30,058 bases of DNA from assembly GCA_035476635.1 (NCBI GenBank), contig DATILI010000174.1:1-30058 (forward strand), written 5' to 3'. How positions within the stretch are numbered: the first letter of the stretch is position 1; every line of letters starts with the position of its first letter. The notes below the pieces were generated by a model that saw nothing but the letters and a program-made list of their open reading frames with translations, was not told the DNA's origin and searched no databases. A program made the translations under genes and the position numbers. Shown in pieces: positions 7,910 to 16,235 of the stretch. This stretch comes from DATILI01 sp035476635 (lineage in GTDB: Bacteria > Pseudomonadota > Gammaproteobacteria > Burkholderiales > Burkholderiaceae_C).

Positions 7910-8527
7910 ATGAGTGTCGTACCTGTCGCCAAACCCTCGTTCAAGGAGCAGATGCTCCAGGCCCGTGAAGACGCGATCGTCCAGACCGTGAACCGGTTGC
8001 TGGCGGAAAAGGGGTTCGACGCCATGACCGTGGACGAAGTAGCGGCATCGGTCGGCATTGCCAAGGCGAGCCTGTACAAGCACTTCCCGAGCAAGGAAGA
8101 CTTGGCCGCAGCGGCCATGGTGCGCGTGATGCGGCGTGCCCAACAGTATCTGCACACATTGCCTGCCGAAGCCCCGCCACTGGACAAGCTCAAGACCGTG
8201 GCGCGCTGGACGATGGAGATGCAATTGGCCGGCGAGATGCCTTCGCTGCCAAGCCAGAACTCCAGCCTGCGCCAGACCTTGCTGGCCAGCAAGGACTATC
8301 TGGACAGCCTGATCGACCTGAGCGACCTGATCGGCGGCTGGATCGAAGCGGCCCAGGCCCAGGGCACGCTGAACCCGGCGCTGCCGCCGGTGGCCGTGCT
8401 TTATACGCTGTATGCGCGCGCCAGCGACCCGGTGCTGGGGTTTCTCAAGGGCTGCGGCAAGTACAGCGAGGCACAGATCATCGACCTGGTCCTCGGCACC
8501 TGCTTCGACGGCCTCAGCGCGCGCTAG
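7910..8527 (+). CDS. TetR/AcrR-family transcriptional regulator
   Basis: This 205-residue protein has a TetR-type helix-turn-helix at about residues 22-70. It is visible as IVQTVNRLLAEKGFDAMTVDEVAASVGIAKASLYKHFPSKEDL, given here as a reading across that span. The C-terminal ligand domain is family-typical in length and carries no recognisable ligand signature. The stop overlaps the stop of the convergent universal stress gene by 3 bases. It is divergent from the small exported protein gene at 7743, a possible target. The ligand is unknown. Confidence 0.9.
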   Translation: MSVVPVAKPSFKEQMLQAREDAIVQTVNRLLAEKGFDAMTVDEVAASVGIAKASLYKHFPSKEDLAAAAMVRVMRRAQQYLHTLPAEAPPLDKLKTVARWTMEMQLAGEMPSLPSQNSSLRQTLLASKDYLDSLIDLSDLIGGWIEAAQAQGTLNPALPPVAVLYTLYARASDPVLGFLKGCGKYSEAQIIDLVLGTCFDGLSAR

Positions 8528-8946
8528 CGCACCAGCAGTACCGGCACGCCACAGTTGGCCAGCACTTGGGTGCTGACGGAGCCCATGACCAGCTTTTCCA
8601 GGGCGTTGTGCCCGTGCGAGCCCATCACGAGCAGATCGTAGTTGCCGGTCTCGGCCTGCTTGGCAATGGTTTCGCCGGCATGCCCGATCTTGGAGCTCGT
8701 CTTGCAGGAAAGGCCGTTGTCCTGCAGGAGCTTGAGGGCTGGCGCGAGCACCTTTTCAGCCTCCTCCGCGTAGTACGCGTCCACGGCCTCCTTGCCCAAG
8801 GCCGAGCGCACGCGCGGCGGCAGAATTGGGGGGACGGTAAACAGGGTGTACTCGTGGCTGGCATCGAACAGCTGCTTGTGCGCGGCGAGATAGGCCAGCA
8901 TCTTGTCGGTGTACGGACTGCCGTCGACGGCGAGCAGGATCTTCAT
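8524..8946 (-). CDS. Universal stress protein (UspA family), ATP-binding type
   Basis: This 140-residue single-domain USP starts at the ATG at 8946, preceded by a near-perfect AAGGAGGCCTC ribosome site. The track-longest start at 8964 lacks that support. The N-terminal MKILLAVDGSPYTDKM and the C-terminal GSHGHNALEKLVMGSVS carry the G-x-x-G-x9-G-S nucleotide-binding pattern of the ATP-binding USP class. GVPVLLVR is the typical final strand. USPs act in stress survival as small cytoplasmic dimers. The partner process here is not evident. Confidence 0.94.
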   Translation of the reverse strand: MKILLAVDGSPYTDKMLAYLAAHKQLFDASHEYTLFTVPPILPPRVRSALGKEAVDAYYAEEAEKVLAPALKLLQDNGLSCKTSSKIGHAGETIAKQAETGNYDLLVMGSHGHNALEKLVMGSVSTQVLANCGVPVLLVR

Positions 8947-9006
8947 GAGGCCTCCTTGGGACAAAAGCCCAGTCTAGCAACCCTGTCGGGCTTGTGGGGG
9001 CAGGCT

Positions 9007-9837
9007 TCAATCCCGCAATTTGAAAATGGCCAGCGGGTCAAACTGTTCCTGCTCGCCCTTGGCCGCATAGCCCATCGGGTTGGCCACCACGCGGCAGCCT
9101 TGGTGCCGGTAGTCGCTGGGGCAATGTAGATGCCCATGCAGCCAGAGCCGGGCCTGCGGCAAGAGTGCGTCGAGCGCATTGCAAAAACCGGCGGTGCCCG
9201 GCGCGCGGCCATAGCGCGGATCGCCACTGCGCAGGCTGGGCGCGAAATGCGTGACGACCACGGTGTCGCCCGCAAACGGCTGCGCCAGCGCCTCGCGCAG
9301 CCAGGCTTGGCAGATGAGCGCCTGCGCGCGCACGCCATCGGCCAGCCAGACCTCACCGCCGCGCAGCGTGGCGGCCTTCTTCAGGTAGTAGTTCGCGGCG
9401 CGAAACGCCTTGTCGCGCAGCTCCAGATTCCGCGCCTGGCCTTTGGGCGAGGCGTCCGAGGCGTCGCCCAAGGCATCAAAGTCGCTCCATAGCGTGGTGC
9501 CGATGAAGCGCACGCCGTGCAGCGCGAATGTTTCGCGCTCCAGCCAAATCATGCCGAGGCGCTCGCAGGTTTCGCGCAGCCGTGCGTGGGTTTCGTCGAA
9601 ATCCAGCCCGTCGTATTCGTGGTTGCCAGGAACAAAGATCACCGGCGTGGGCCACGCGGCGTACTGCGGCAATGGGGAAAATCGGGCCAGGCCGAAGTCG
9701 GTATCGGTCAGCCGCGAGCCGCCTTGGTAGGAGCCGATATCGCCGGCCAGCACCAGCAGGTCAGCGCCTGGCGCGGGAACGGGCTGGAAATAAGGGTGCA
9801 ACTCAAGGTGCAAATCCGACAGCAATTGGATCTTCAT
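9007..9837 (-). CDS. Calcineurin-like metallophosphoesterase
   Basis: This 276-residue protein has the full metallophosphoesterase metal-site series: SDLHLE (Asp8, His10), AGDIGSY (Asp33), VPGNHEYDG (Asn72, His73), VVTHFAPS and HGHLH near the C-terminus. These bind two metal ions and hydrolyse phosphomono- or diesters. There is no signal peptide, so it should be cytoplasmic. The gene stands alone, 60 bp upstream of the USP gene on the same strand, and the two could be co-transcribed. The substrate cannot be predicted. Confidence 0.93.
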   Translation of the reverse strand: MKIQLLSDLHLELHPYFQPVPAPGADLLVLAGDIGSYQGGSRLTDTDFGLARFSPLPQYAAWPTPVIFVPGNHEYDGLDFDETHARLRETCERLGMIWLERETFALHGVRFIGTTLWSDFDALGDASDASPKGQARNLELRDKAFRAANYYLKKAATLRGGEVWLADGVRAQALICQAWLREALAQPFAGDTVVVTHFAPSLRSGDPRYGRAPGTAGFCNALDALLPQARLWLHGHLHCPSDYRHQGCRVVANPMGYAAKGEQEQFDPLAIFKLRD

Positions 9838-9943
9838 GGAGTGCCGAGTCTAAATCGGCCCCGGAACCCGCAAAAACCGGGTGAAATGCCGGGTGCAGAG
9901 GCCGTCCATGCGTTTTATGCATGAGCAGGGGGTTTGAAATCCT

Positions 9944-9955
9944 AGGGAAAACCCT
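9944..9955. promoter_or_regulatory. Inverted repeat AGGG-AAAA-CCCT
   Basis: AGGG (9944-9947), AAAA and CCCT (9952-9955) form a symmetric site within TAGGGAAAACCCTTA, in the gap between the phosphoesterase gene and the small ORF. A second inverted repeat, CATGC (9907-9911) with GCATG (9919-9923), lies just upstream. Both look like operator or promoter elements serving the downstream small ORF. I cannot name the factor. Confidence 0.35.
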
Positions 9956-10026
9956 TACTCTTTGGATATCCCAACTTTGCACCGGTTTCCCGCTGCCTTC
10001 TGTTTATGTTTAGCCTGCTTACGCAA

Positions 10027-10209
10027 ATGAACCTTCAGTCCACTTTGCAACGCCTTGTGCGGGCCATCAGCACCACTGGCGCACCCGCTGCCACCGAATC
10101 CGGCATCGCCAATGCCCTGATGGAAAGCTCGCAGGCCCGCGGCCTCAATCCTCACCAAGCCGAAGAACTGCGCCTGGCCGCCCGCGCCTATTTGAGCGTC
10201 GTGCGCTGA
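10027..10209 (+). CDS. Small hypothetical protein (60 aa)
   Basis: A 60-residue ORF starts at ATG 10027; an in-frame ATG at 10006 would add seven residues. The protein (MNLQSTLQRLVRAIS, then ESGIANALMESSQARGLNPHQAEELRLAARAYLSVV) looks helical and soluble, with no signal peptide or membrane helix. Neither start has a clear Shine-Dalgarno, which lowers confidence. Composition and frame use look protein-like, and a symmetric regulatory-looking site lies about 70 bp upstream. It ends directly against the stop of the convergent Bug receptor gene. The function is unknown. Confidence 0.5.
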   Translation: MNLQSTLQRLVRAISTTGAPAATESGIANALMESSQARGLNPHQAEELRLAARAYLSVVR

Positions 10210-11199
10210 TTACAGACGCACACCCGCGCCCTTGACGGCGGGGGCAAGCTGGCTCACCTGCTCTTTCACGAAGCCTGCAAAGGCGGGCTGGCTGACAGGC
10301 GATACCGCGATGCCGAGCTCCACCATCTTTTTCTTGATATCGCCCTGTGCCAGGATCTCGTTGCATGCGACGTTCAGGCGCGCGACCACGTCGGCGGGCA
10401 TCTTTGGCGGGCCCGAGAGGCCAAAGAAGTTGTCCAGCACCAGCTTGCGATAACCGAACTCCACCACGCTGGGCACGTCAGGCACCAGCGGTGAGCGATT
10501 CGCGGAAGTCACCGCCAGCGGTACCAGCTGCCCGGTCTTGAAGAACGGCACGAAGGCCGTCAATACGTCGATACCGATTGGCACGATGCCGGCGATCAGG
10601 TCCGTGGTCATCGGGGCACCGCCCCGGTAAGGCACATGGACCAGGTTTACGCCCATGGACTTCTTCATGAGTTCGCCATAGATGTGGCCGATCGACGCGG
10701 GGCCGCCCGAGCCGAAGTCCAGGCGCCCGGCCTTTCGCGCCTGGGCCTCGACGTCGGCAATGGTCTTGATGGGCGCTGCCGGGTTGGCCATCACGACGCA
10801 GGGAGCGTTGCCGATCAGGGCGATGTGCGTGAACCCCTCCACCGGGTCGTAGGGCTGCTTCTCCAGCGCGAAAGGGCCGATCGAGATGGGTGTCGAGTTG
10901 CTCAGCATCAAGGTGTAGCCGTCGGCCGCTGCCTGGTTGACCAACAGGCCGCCCACACTGCCGCCGGCGCCAGGCCGGTTGTCCACCACGAACGAGCCGC
11001 CCAGTTTCTTGCCCAGCTGCTCGGCCATCACGCGGGCCACGATGTCGCTTGCACCGCCTGCGGGAAACGTCACCACGATCTTGACCGGCTTCTCAGGCCA
11101 GGCGGCGAACGCCGGCAGCGAGACAGAAGCTGCGCCTGCGGCCGCGAGCTTCAAGGCCGAGCGGCGCGTCAGAGTGGGAGCGTAGGGAGAGCAGAGCAT
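10210..11199 (-). CDS. Bug-family tripartite tricarboxylate transporter substrate-binding protein
   Basis: This 329-residue periplasmic receptor has a Tat-like signal (RRSALKLAAAGAASVSLPAFA). It also has the Bug/TctC motifs WPEKPVKIVVTFPAGGASDIVAR near the mature N-terminus and VVDNRPGAGGSVGG. Bug proteins are greatly expanded in Bordetella and Comamonadaceae and capture small carboxylates and related compounds. The membrane subunits TctA/TctB are not nearby, as is usual for orphan Bug genes. An AGAGGTG ribosome site precedes the start. It diverges from a LysR gene with a perfect operator-like palindrome between them, so expression is probably LysR-controlled. The ligand is unknown. Confidence 0.94.
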   Translation of the reverse strand: MLCSPYAPTLTRRSALKLAAAGAASVSLPAFAAWPEKPVKIVVTFPAGGASDIVARVMAEQLGKKLGGSFVVDNRPGAGGSVGGLLVNQAAADGYTLMLSNSTPISIGPFALEKQPYDPVEGFTHIALIGNAPCVVMANPAAPIKTIADVEAQARKAGRLDFGSGGPASIGHIYGELMKKSMGVNLVHVPYRGGAPMTTDLIAGIVPIGIDVLTAFVPFFKTGQLVPLAVTSANRSPLVPDVPSVVEFGYRKLVLDNFFGLSGPPKMPADVVARLNVACNEILAQGDIKKKMVELGIAVSPVSQPAFAGFVKEQVSQLAPAVKGAGVRL

Positions 11200-11264
11200 G
11201 AGGCACCTCTAGGAATGGTGGCCCCACTGTACGGTGCACATCGCCTCATGCCAAGCTGCGCGCC

Positions 11265-11281
11265 GTTATGTATGGCATAAC
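11265..11281. promoter_or_regulatory. LysR-box palindrome between Bug and LysR genes
   Basis: GTTATGTATGGCATAAC is a perfect 6-bp inverted repeat (GTTATG / CATAAC, 5-bp spacer). It contains an exact T-N11-A core (T11267 to A11279), the standard LysR binding pattern. It lies 65 bp from both diverging start codons, the expected place for a shared regulatory site. Confidence 0.7.
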
Positions 11282-11346
11282 AAAGAACGCCACAATGGCC
11301 AGGCGCACGCAGAACCCGGCACCAACTTTGTGCGGCGCAAGCAATC

Positions 11347-12324
11347 ATGTCCCGACAACACGACCCCTTCGACACCTACCTGCTGCGTGTGTTCGGCTGC
11401 CTGATGAACGAGCGCAGCGTTTCGCGCGCGGCCGCGCGGCTGAACCAGTCGCAGCCGGCGATCAGTGCGGCACTCAGGAAGCTGCGCGAAATCCTCGGCG
11501 ATCCGCTGTTCATCAAGGACAAGCAGCGCATGGTGCCCACGGAGCGCGCCTTGCAACTGGAGGCGTCGGTGCGCATCGTGCTGGCCGAGATCGATGGCCT
11601 GCTGGCACCTGCCACAGCCTTCGAACCGGCGACCACGCGCCAGACTTTCCGCATCGGCACGCCTGACTACCTGGCGCCGCCGCTGATGGCCAGCATGGTG
11701 AGCTACCTGCGAACGACGGCGCCCAAGGCCCGCCTGCAACTGCATCCCCTGGCGCCCGGTTATGACTATGAAGCAGCGCTGGCCGGCGGCGAACTCGATG
11801 TGGTGATCGGCAACTGGCCTCAGCCGCCCGAGCACTTGCGCATGGCGATTCTTCTGGAGGACGAAGTGGTCTGCCTGGTGGCCAAGGACCATCCGGCCGC
11901 GGGCGGGCAGATGACAGTCGCCGACTACTTGAACGGCGCCCATGTGGTGCCGCTGATGTACAGCGTGACCCAGCGCGGTGTTGTCGAATCGCACCTGGCC
12001 GGCCTCCGCGTGGCGCGCGAACCGACGGTGACGGTGCCGTTCTTTGCCATGGCGCCGTCGCTGCTGCCGGGTACTGACCTGATCTTCACCACCAGCCGCC
12101 ACTTCGCCGAGCACTATGCGCGGGTGCTGCCGCTGGCCGTGGTGCGCTCGCCGATCGACTTTCCGGTGATGCGCTTCTACCAGCTCTGGCATAGCCGCAC
12201 GCAGCACTCGCAAAGCCACGCCTGGCTGCGTTCCCTGCTCTCGGCCGTGGCGCGCACGGCGGATGCGACCTTGAGCCTGCGCGCGCCCGCAGGCCGTCGC
12301 CAAGCCCTGGGCAAAGAACGCTAG
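11347..12324 (+). CDS. LysR-family transcriptional regulator
   Basis: This 325-residue LysR protein belongs to the NodD/NahR/PnpR-like branch, judged by FDTYLLRVFGCLMNERSVSRAAARLNQSQPAISAALRKLR (spanning residues about 9-48) followed by LGDPLFIKDKQRMVPT. The effector domain begins at about residue 100 (TFRIGTPDYLAPPLMASMV). It diverges from the Bug receptor gene, and the palindrome at 11265-11281 is its likely binding site. It converges on another LysR gene with only 9 bp between the stops. The inducer is unknown but plausibly relates to the Bug ligand. Confidence 0.93.
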   Translation: MSRQHDPFDTYLLRVFGCLMNERSVSRAAARLNQSQPAISAALRKLREILGDPLFIKDKQRMVPTERALQLEASVRIVLAEIDGLLAPATAFEPATTRQTFRIGTPDYLAPPLMASMVSYLRTTAPKARLQLHPLAPGYDYEAALAGGELDVVIGNWPQPPEHLRMAILLEDEVVCLVAKDHPAAGGQMTVADYLNGAHVVPLMYSVTQRGVVESHLAGLRVAREPTVTVPFFAMAPSLLPGTDLIFTTSRHFAEHYARVLPLAVVRSPIDFPVMRFYQLWHSRTQHSQSHAWLRSLLSAVARTADATLSLRAPAGRRQALGKER

Positions 12325-12333
12325 GCCCAGGAG

Positions 12334-13290
12334 TCAGGTCGCGAAGGCGCGCACGGCGGAGCGCGCGACCGCCTGGCGCAGCCAGACATGGCCGCTGTGC
12401 TGCTGCATGCGGCGGTGCCATAGCGCGTCCACGTGCACCACCGGCACGTCGAACGGCAACTCGCGCAGCACCAGGTCGCTTGCGATGCCGGTGACGCGCA
12501 CGAAGTGACGCGGCAGCACCGTCAACAGGTTCGAATTGGCGACTACCCGGCCAGCGGTGAAAAACTGGTTGACGGTGAGCACGACGCGGCGCTCGCGCCC
12601 GAGCGAGGCCAGCGCTTCATCGATGAAGCCAAACGGGCGTCCTGAAAAACTCACCAGCAGGTGCCGCGCGGCGCAATAACGGCTGATCGTGAGCGGGCCG
12701 CTGGCCAGGGGGTGGTCGTGCCGCATGACGCAGACATACTCGCCGTCATACAGGCGCTGGTGCGAAAACGCCATGGCTTCGCCGGCTTGGGCGCGGGCGG
12801 TGAGGTCCGCCAGCACGGCCGGAAAGTAGCCGATCGCCAGGTCGGCCGACTCGCCGTCAAGCAGCCGCCGCGGGTCGCGCGTGGTCAGGGGAACGACCCG
12901 TACCGAGACGCCGGGGGCGTCGGTCTCCATGATTTCGACCAGCCCCGGGATCAGCTCGGCGGCGGTGGCATCGGCCATGGCCAGCACAAAGGTGCTGTTG
13001 GCTTCGGCCGGCGCGAACTGGCTGGGCGCGATTGATTCCTGCAGCTGGCGCAGCGCCTCGCGCACCGCCGGCCAAAGCGCGAGCGCGCGCGGCGTCGGCT
13101 CCACGCCCTGGCCGCTGCGGCGCAACAGGTCGTCGCCCAGCGTTTCGCGCAGGCGCCGCAGCGCATTGCTCACGGCGGGCTGGGTGAGGGACAGGTTGCG
13201 GGCGGCGCGCGTCAGACTGCGCTCGGCCATGACTTCGTCAAAAACCCGCAGCAAATTGAGGTCGAATGTCCGGAAATTGGGTGGATTCAT
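12334..13290 (-). CDS. LysR-family transcriptional regulator
   Basis: This 318-residue protein starts at the ATG at 13290; a TTG at 13308 would add six residues without better support. The N-terminus FRTFDLNLLRVFDEVMAERS and the helix-turn-helix LTRAARNLSLTQPAVSNALRRLRE mark the NodD/NahR-type LysR branch. The same branch is recognisable by LLRRSGQGVEPTPRA. The effector domain follows from about residue 85. It converges on the preceding LysR and diverges from the membrane protein at 13405. A short inverted repeat (ATTCA 13285-13289, TGAAT 13299-13303) overlaps its start and may be an autoregulatory site. Confidence 0.92.
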   Translation of the reverse strand: MNPPNFRTFDLNLLRVFDEVMAERSLTRAARNLSLTQPAVSNALRRLRETLGDDLLRRSGQGVEPTPRALALWPAVREALRQLQESIAPSQFAPAEANSTFVLAMADATAAELIPGLVEIMETDAPGVSVRVVPLTTRDPRRLLDGESADLAIGYFPAVLADLTARAQAGEAMAFSHQRLYDGEYVCVMRHDHPLASGPLTISRYCAARHLLVSFSGRPFGFIDEALASLGRERRVVLTVNQFFTAGRVVANSNLLTVLPRHFVRVTGIASDLVLRELPFDVPVVHVDALWHRRMQQHSGHVWLRQAVARSAVRAFAT

Positions 13291-13404
13291 CACTGTTGTG
13301 AATGACAAATATCATCAATATAAACTTGAATGACATTGGTAATAACCCTAATATCACCCTACGCCACGGCCATACCGCCAAAGCGTCTTGAAAAGGAACC
13401 CACC

Positions 13405-13935
13405 ATGACCAGCTTTGTCCACACTGACTTTCCTACGCACCACGCGGGTATCGCCCGTGTCGAAGCCGCGATCGAGTCTGCGCGCGAACTGCGCAAGGGC
13501 TTCAATGGCACCAAGGGTTTGGCGGCAATGCTGCTGGCCGCCGTGGTATCCGCTTTGCTGGTCGTGGCCGACCAGGTGATCGTTACATGGGCCGATGGCC
13601 AGCTGCTGGCTGCCTGGATTGCGCTTTGGGCCATCGGCTTCGCCGCGTTGGCGCTGTTCGCTGGCTCGGCACGCCGGGTTGCCTGCCGTGTCGTGGCTGC
13701 GCTGGACGCCTGGTCGCACCGCGTTGCGCAAGCCCGTGCCGACGAGCGCCTTTGGGACATCGCCCTGACCGACCCGCGCATCATGAGTGACCTGCAAGCC
13801 GCCATGACGCGCCATGCTGCCGAAACATCGGATGTGGCGGCCGCCCCGGTGGCAAGTTTCGAGCCTTACACGAGCCCGCGCATCCCGAGCCTGGACTCCC
13901 GCAAGGGCCGTGCGCACTTGTCTTACTTCCTCTAA
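13405..13935 (+). CDS. Hypothetical two-helix membrane protein
   Basis: The ATG at 13405, preceded by AAAGGAA-like sequence at good spacing, gives 176 residues; an upstream in-frame ATG is less likely. Two adjacent membrane helices lie at about residues 38-58 (LAAMLLAAVVSALLVVADQV) and 66-88 (LLAAWIALWAIGFAALALFA). Soluble, mostly helical tails flank them, and the C-terminal tail ends in HLSYFL. I do not recognise a named family. It is followed immediately by a strong terminator shared with pckG, so it is probably a single-gene unit. Confidence 0.85.
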   Translation: MTSFVHTDFPTHHAGIARVEAAIESARELRKGFNGTKGLAAMLLAAVVSALLVVADQVIVTWADGQLLAAWIALWAIGFAALALFAGSARRVACRVVAALDAWSHRVAQARADERLWDIALTDPRIMSDLQAAMTRHAAETSDVAAAPVASFEPYTSPRIPSLDSRKGRAHLSYFL

Positions 13936-13950
13936 AGACCAACAGAAAAG

Positions 13951-13985
13951 AAAAAAGCCACCGGAGAGATTCCGGTGGCTTTTTT
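13951..13985. terminator. Bidirectional intrinsic terminator
   Basis: Six A residues, a perfect 9-bp stem (GCCACCGGA / TCCGGTGGC) with a 5-base loop, and six T residues follow the membrane protein gene. The A-run makes it work in reverse for pckG, which ends at 14011. It separates the two convergent transcripts. Confidence 0.93.
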
Positions 13986-14010
13986 GCGTCCGGGCGCCGC
14001 AGCGCCTGTT

Positions 14011-15891
14011 TCAAGCCGCCAGGCGCTGCTCGATCTTCGCCTTGGTGTCTTCCAGCTCCTTGGGCAGGTGGTAGGCCAACTGCTCGAACAGCTCGGTATG
14101 CAGCTTCAGTTCGGCTTGCCATGCGGCCCGGTCGATGCTGATCACGGACTTGAACTGCTCGGCGCTGAAGTCCAGCCCGGTCCAGTTGAGCTCTTCATAG
14201 GACGGGCTCACGCCGAAGACATGCTCCTTGCCTTCAGCCGTTTGCTCGATGCGGTCAATCATCCACTTGAGCACGCGCATGTTCTCGCCGTAGCCGGGCC
14301 AGACGAACTTGCCGTCTTCGCCCTTGCGGAACCAGTTGGTGGTGTAGATCCGGGGCAGCTTCGTACCTGACTTTTCGGCGACGCCCGCGAGCTTTTGGCC
14401 CAGGCTCAGCCAATGCTGGAAATAGTCGCTCATGTTGTAGCCCATGAACGGCAGCATCGCGAACGGGTCGCGGCGCACCACACCTTGCTGGCCGGCGGCT
14501 GCGGCCGTGGTTTCGCTGCCCATGGTGGCCGCCATGTAGACGCCTTCGGTCCAGTTGCGGGCCTCGGTGATCAGGGGTACGGTGGTCGAGCGGCGGCCGC
14601 CGAAGATGAAGGCGTCGATGGCCACACCCTTGGGATCGTCCCAGGCTGCGTCCAGCGCCGGATTATTGATCGCGGCCACGGTAAAACGCGCGTTCGGATG
14701 CGCGGCCTTGGCGCCGGTTTCCTTGGCGATCTGCGGCGTCCAGTCCTTGCCTTGCCAGTCAATCAGGTGCGCCGGCAGGCTGCCCGTGTCCTTTTCCATG
14801 CCCTCCCACCAGACGTCGCCGTCATCGGTCAGCGCCACATTGGTGAAGATCACGTCCTTGTCCAGGCTGGCCATGCAGTTCGGGTTGGTCACCAGGTTGG
14901 TGCCCGGCGCCACGCCGAAGTAACCGGCCTCTGGATTGATGGCGTAGAGCTTGCCATCGGCGCTTGGCTTGATCCAGGCGATGTCGTCGCCGATGGTGGT
15001 GACTTGCCAGCCGTCAAAGCCTGCGGGCGGCACCAGCATCGAAAAATTGGTCTTGCCGCAGGCGCTCGGGAAGGCTGCTGCCACGTGGTACTTGCGGCCT
15101 TGGGGATTGGTTACGCCCAGGATCAACATGTGCTCGGCGAGCCAGCCTTCGTCACGGCCCATGTTGGATGCAATGCGCAGCGCAAAGCACTTTTTCCCCA
15201 ACAGCGCATTGCCGCCGTAGCCGGAGCCATACGACCAGATCTCGCGGGTTTCGGGGTAGTGGACGATGTACTTGGTCTTGTTGCAAGGCCACTTCACATC
15301 GGCCTGGCCCGGCTGCAACGGCGCGCCCACGGTGTGTACGCAGGGCACGAACTCGCCGTTCACCCCCAGCACGTCATACACGGCCTTACCCATGCGCGTC
15401 ATGATCTTCATGTTCACCGCGACGTAGGGGCTGTCGGACAGCTCGATGCCGATGTGCGAAATGTGCGAGCCCAGCGGGCCCATGGAGAACGGCACTACGT
15501 ACATGGTGCGGCCCTTCATGCAGCCGTCAAACAGCGGCTGCAAGGTGGCGCGCATCTCGCCAGGTGCCATCCAGTTGTTGGTGGGGCCCGCGTTTTCCTT
15601 TTTTTCGGAGCAGATATAGGTGCGGTCTTCCACGCGTGCCACATCACTTGGATCGGACCAGGCCAGGTAGCTGTTGGGGCGCTTGATCGGATTGAGCTTC
15701 TGGAAGGTGCCGGCGTCCACCAGTTGCTGGCACAGGCGGTTGTATTCGTCTTCCGAGCCGTCGCACCAGTAGATGGTGTCCGGCTTGCACAGCGCGGCCA
15801 TGTCGGCCACCCAGGCGATGAGCCTGGCATTTTTAACGAACGCGGGCGCATTCAGGTTCAGGCCCTGCATCATGGGTGAGTTCATCGACAT
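14011..15891 (-). CDS. pckG: Phosphoenolpyruvate carboxykinase (GTP)
   Basis: This 626-residue cytoplasmic enzyme interconverts oxaloacetate plus GTP and phosphoenolpyruvate plus CO2 plus GDP, the entry step of gluconeogenesis. GTP-class signatures are visible: the kinase-1a P-loop with its hyperreactive cysteine, PSACGKTN (residues 275-282), the YGSGYGGNALLGKKC oxaloacetate/metal region (221-235), and FGGRRSTTVPL further on. Length fits GTP-PEPCK (about 600-620) and excludes the ATP type. A TTAGGAGCC ribosome site precedes the ATG. It ends at the shared terminator. The long leader holds repeats that may mediate carbon-source control. Confidence 0.97.
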   Translation of the reverse strand: MSMNSPMMQGLNLNAPAFVKNARLIAWVADMAALCKPDTIYWCDGSEDEYNRLCQQLVDAGTFQKLNPIKRPNSYLAWSDPSDVARVEDRTYICSEKKENAGPTNNWMAPGEMRATLQPLFDGCMKGRTMYVVPFSMGPLGSHISHIGIELSDSPYVAVNMKIMTRMGKAVYDVLGVNGEFVPCVHTVGAPLQPGQADVKWPCNKTKYIVHYPETREIWSYGSGYGGNALLGKKCFALRIASNMGRDEGWLAEHMLILGVTNPQGRKYHVAAAFPSACGKTNFSMLVPPAGFDGWQVTTIGDDIAWIKPSADGKLYAINPEAGYFGVAPGTNLVTNPNCMASLDKDVIFTNVALTDDGDVWWEGMEKDTGSLPAHLIDWQGKDWTPQIAKETGAKAAHPNARFTVAAINNPALDAAWDDPKGVAIDAFIFGGRRSTTVPLITEARNWTEGVYMAATMGSETTAAAAGQQGVVRRDPFAMLPFMGYNMSDYFQHWLSLGQKLAGVAEKSGTKLPRIYTTNWFRKGEDGKFVWPGYGENMRVLKWMIDRIEQTAEGKEHVFGVSPSYEELNWTGLDFSAEQFKSVISIDRAAWQAELKLHTELFEQLAYHLPKELEDTKAKIEQRLAA

Positions 15892-16235
15892 GGCTCCTAA
15901 GTTGAAAATCGTCTTTTCAAAAGGAAGATGCCCTTGAAAAAGACGGCTCCAATGCGCAGTCGGCCCTGGCGATCGGGTTCGGCTGGGATGTCAATTTTAT
16001 GAAGGCGCGAACCGGTTACCAGCTGGTTACAACCGAAAATTATGCAAAACTTGCATGAGGTTATGCATCGACGTGCCTGGTGGATCGACCGGAAACAGAC
16101 GTGCAACGCCTGAACGCCACAGGCGGCGAGTCGGATTTACCGGGGTGGTTGGCTCGGAGAACGGGGCTGCGAAAAGCAGCGCCAGCCGGGAAAGGCGCGG
16201 TGCCCGCGGAGGGCCCGCGCGATCAAGCGCGCCTG
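15892..16235. promoter_or_regulatory. pckG upstream region with two repeat elements
   Basis: This 344-bp stretch has no convincing gene; short frames across it lack ribosome sites. A TTGACA-like -35 reads on the minus strand (TGTCAA at 15989-15994), without a good -10 at standard spacing. Two GGTTAC copies (16014-16019 and 16025-16030) are spaced 11 bp apart, one helical turn. ATGCAA-AAC-TTGCAT (16042-16056) is a perfect inverted repeat, and ATGCAT recurs at 16063-16068. These look like regulator sites for pckG; the factor is unknown. Confidence 0.45.

Noticed and set aside
14395..15879. 494-residue plus-strand frame opposite pckG
   Set aside because: It mirrors the complete GTP-PEPCK gene; composition is His/Gly/Ala-rich with no family motif.
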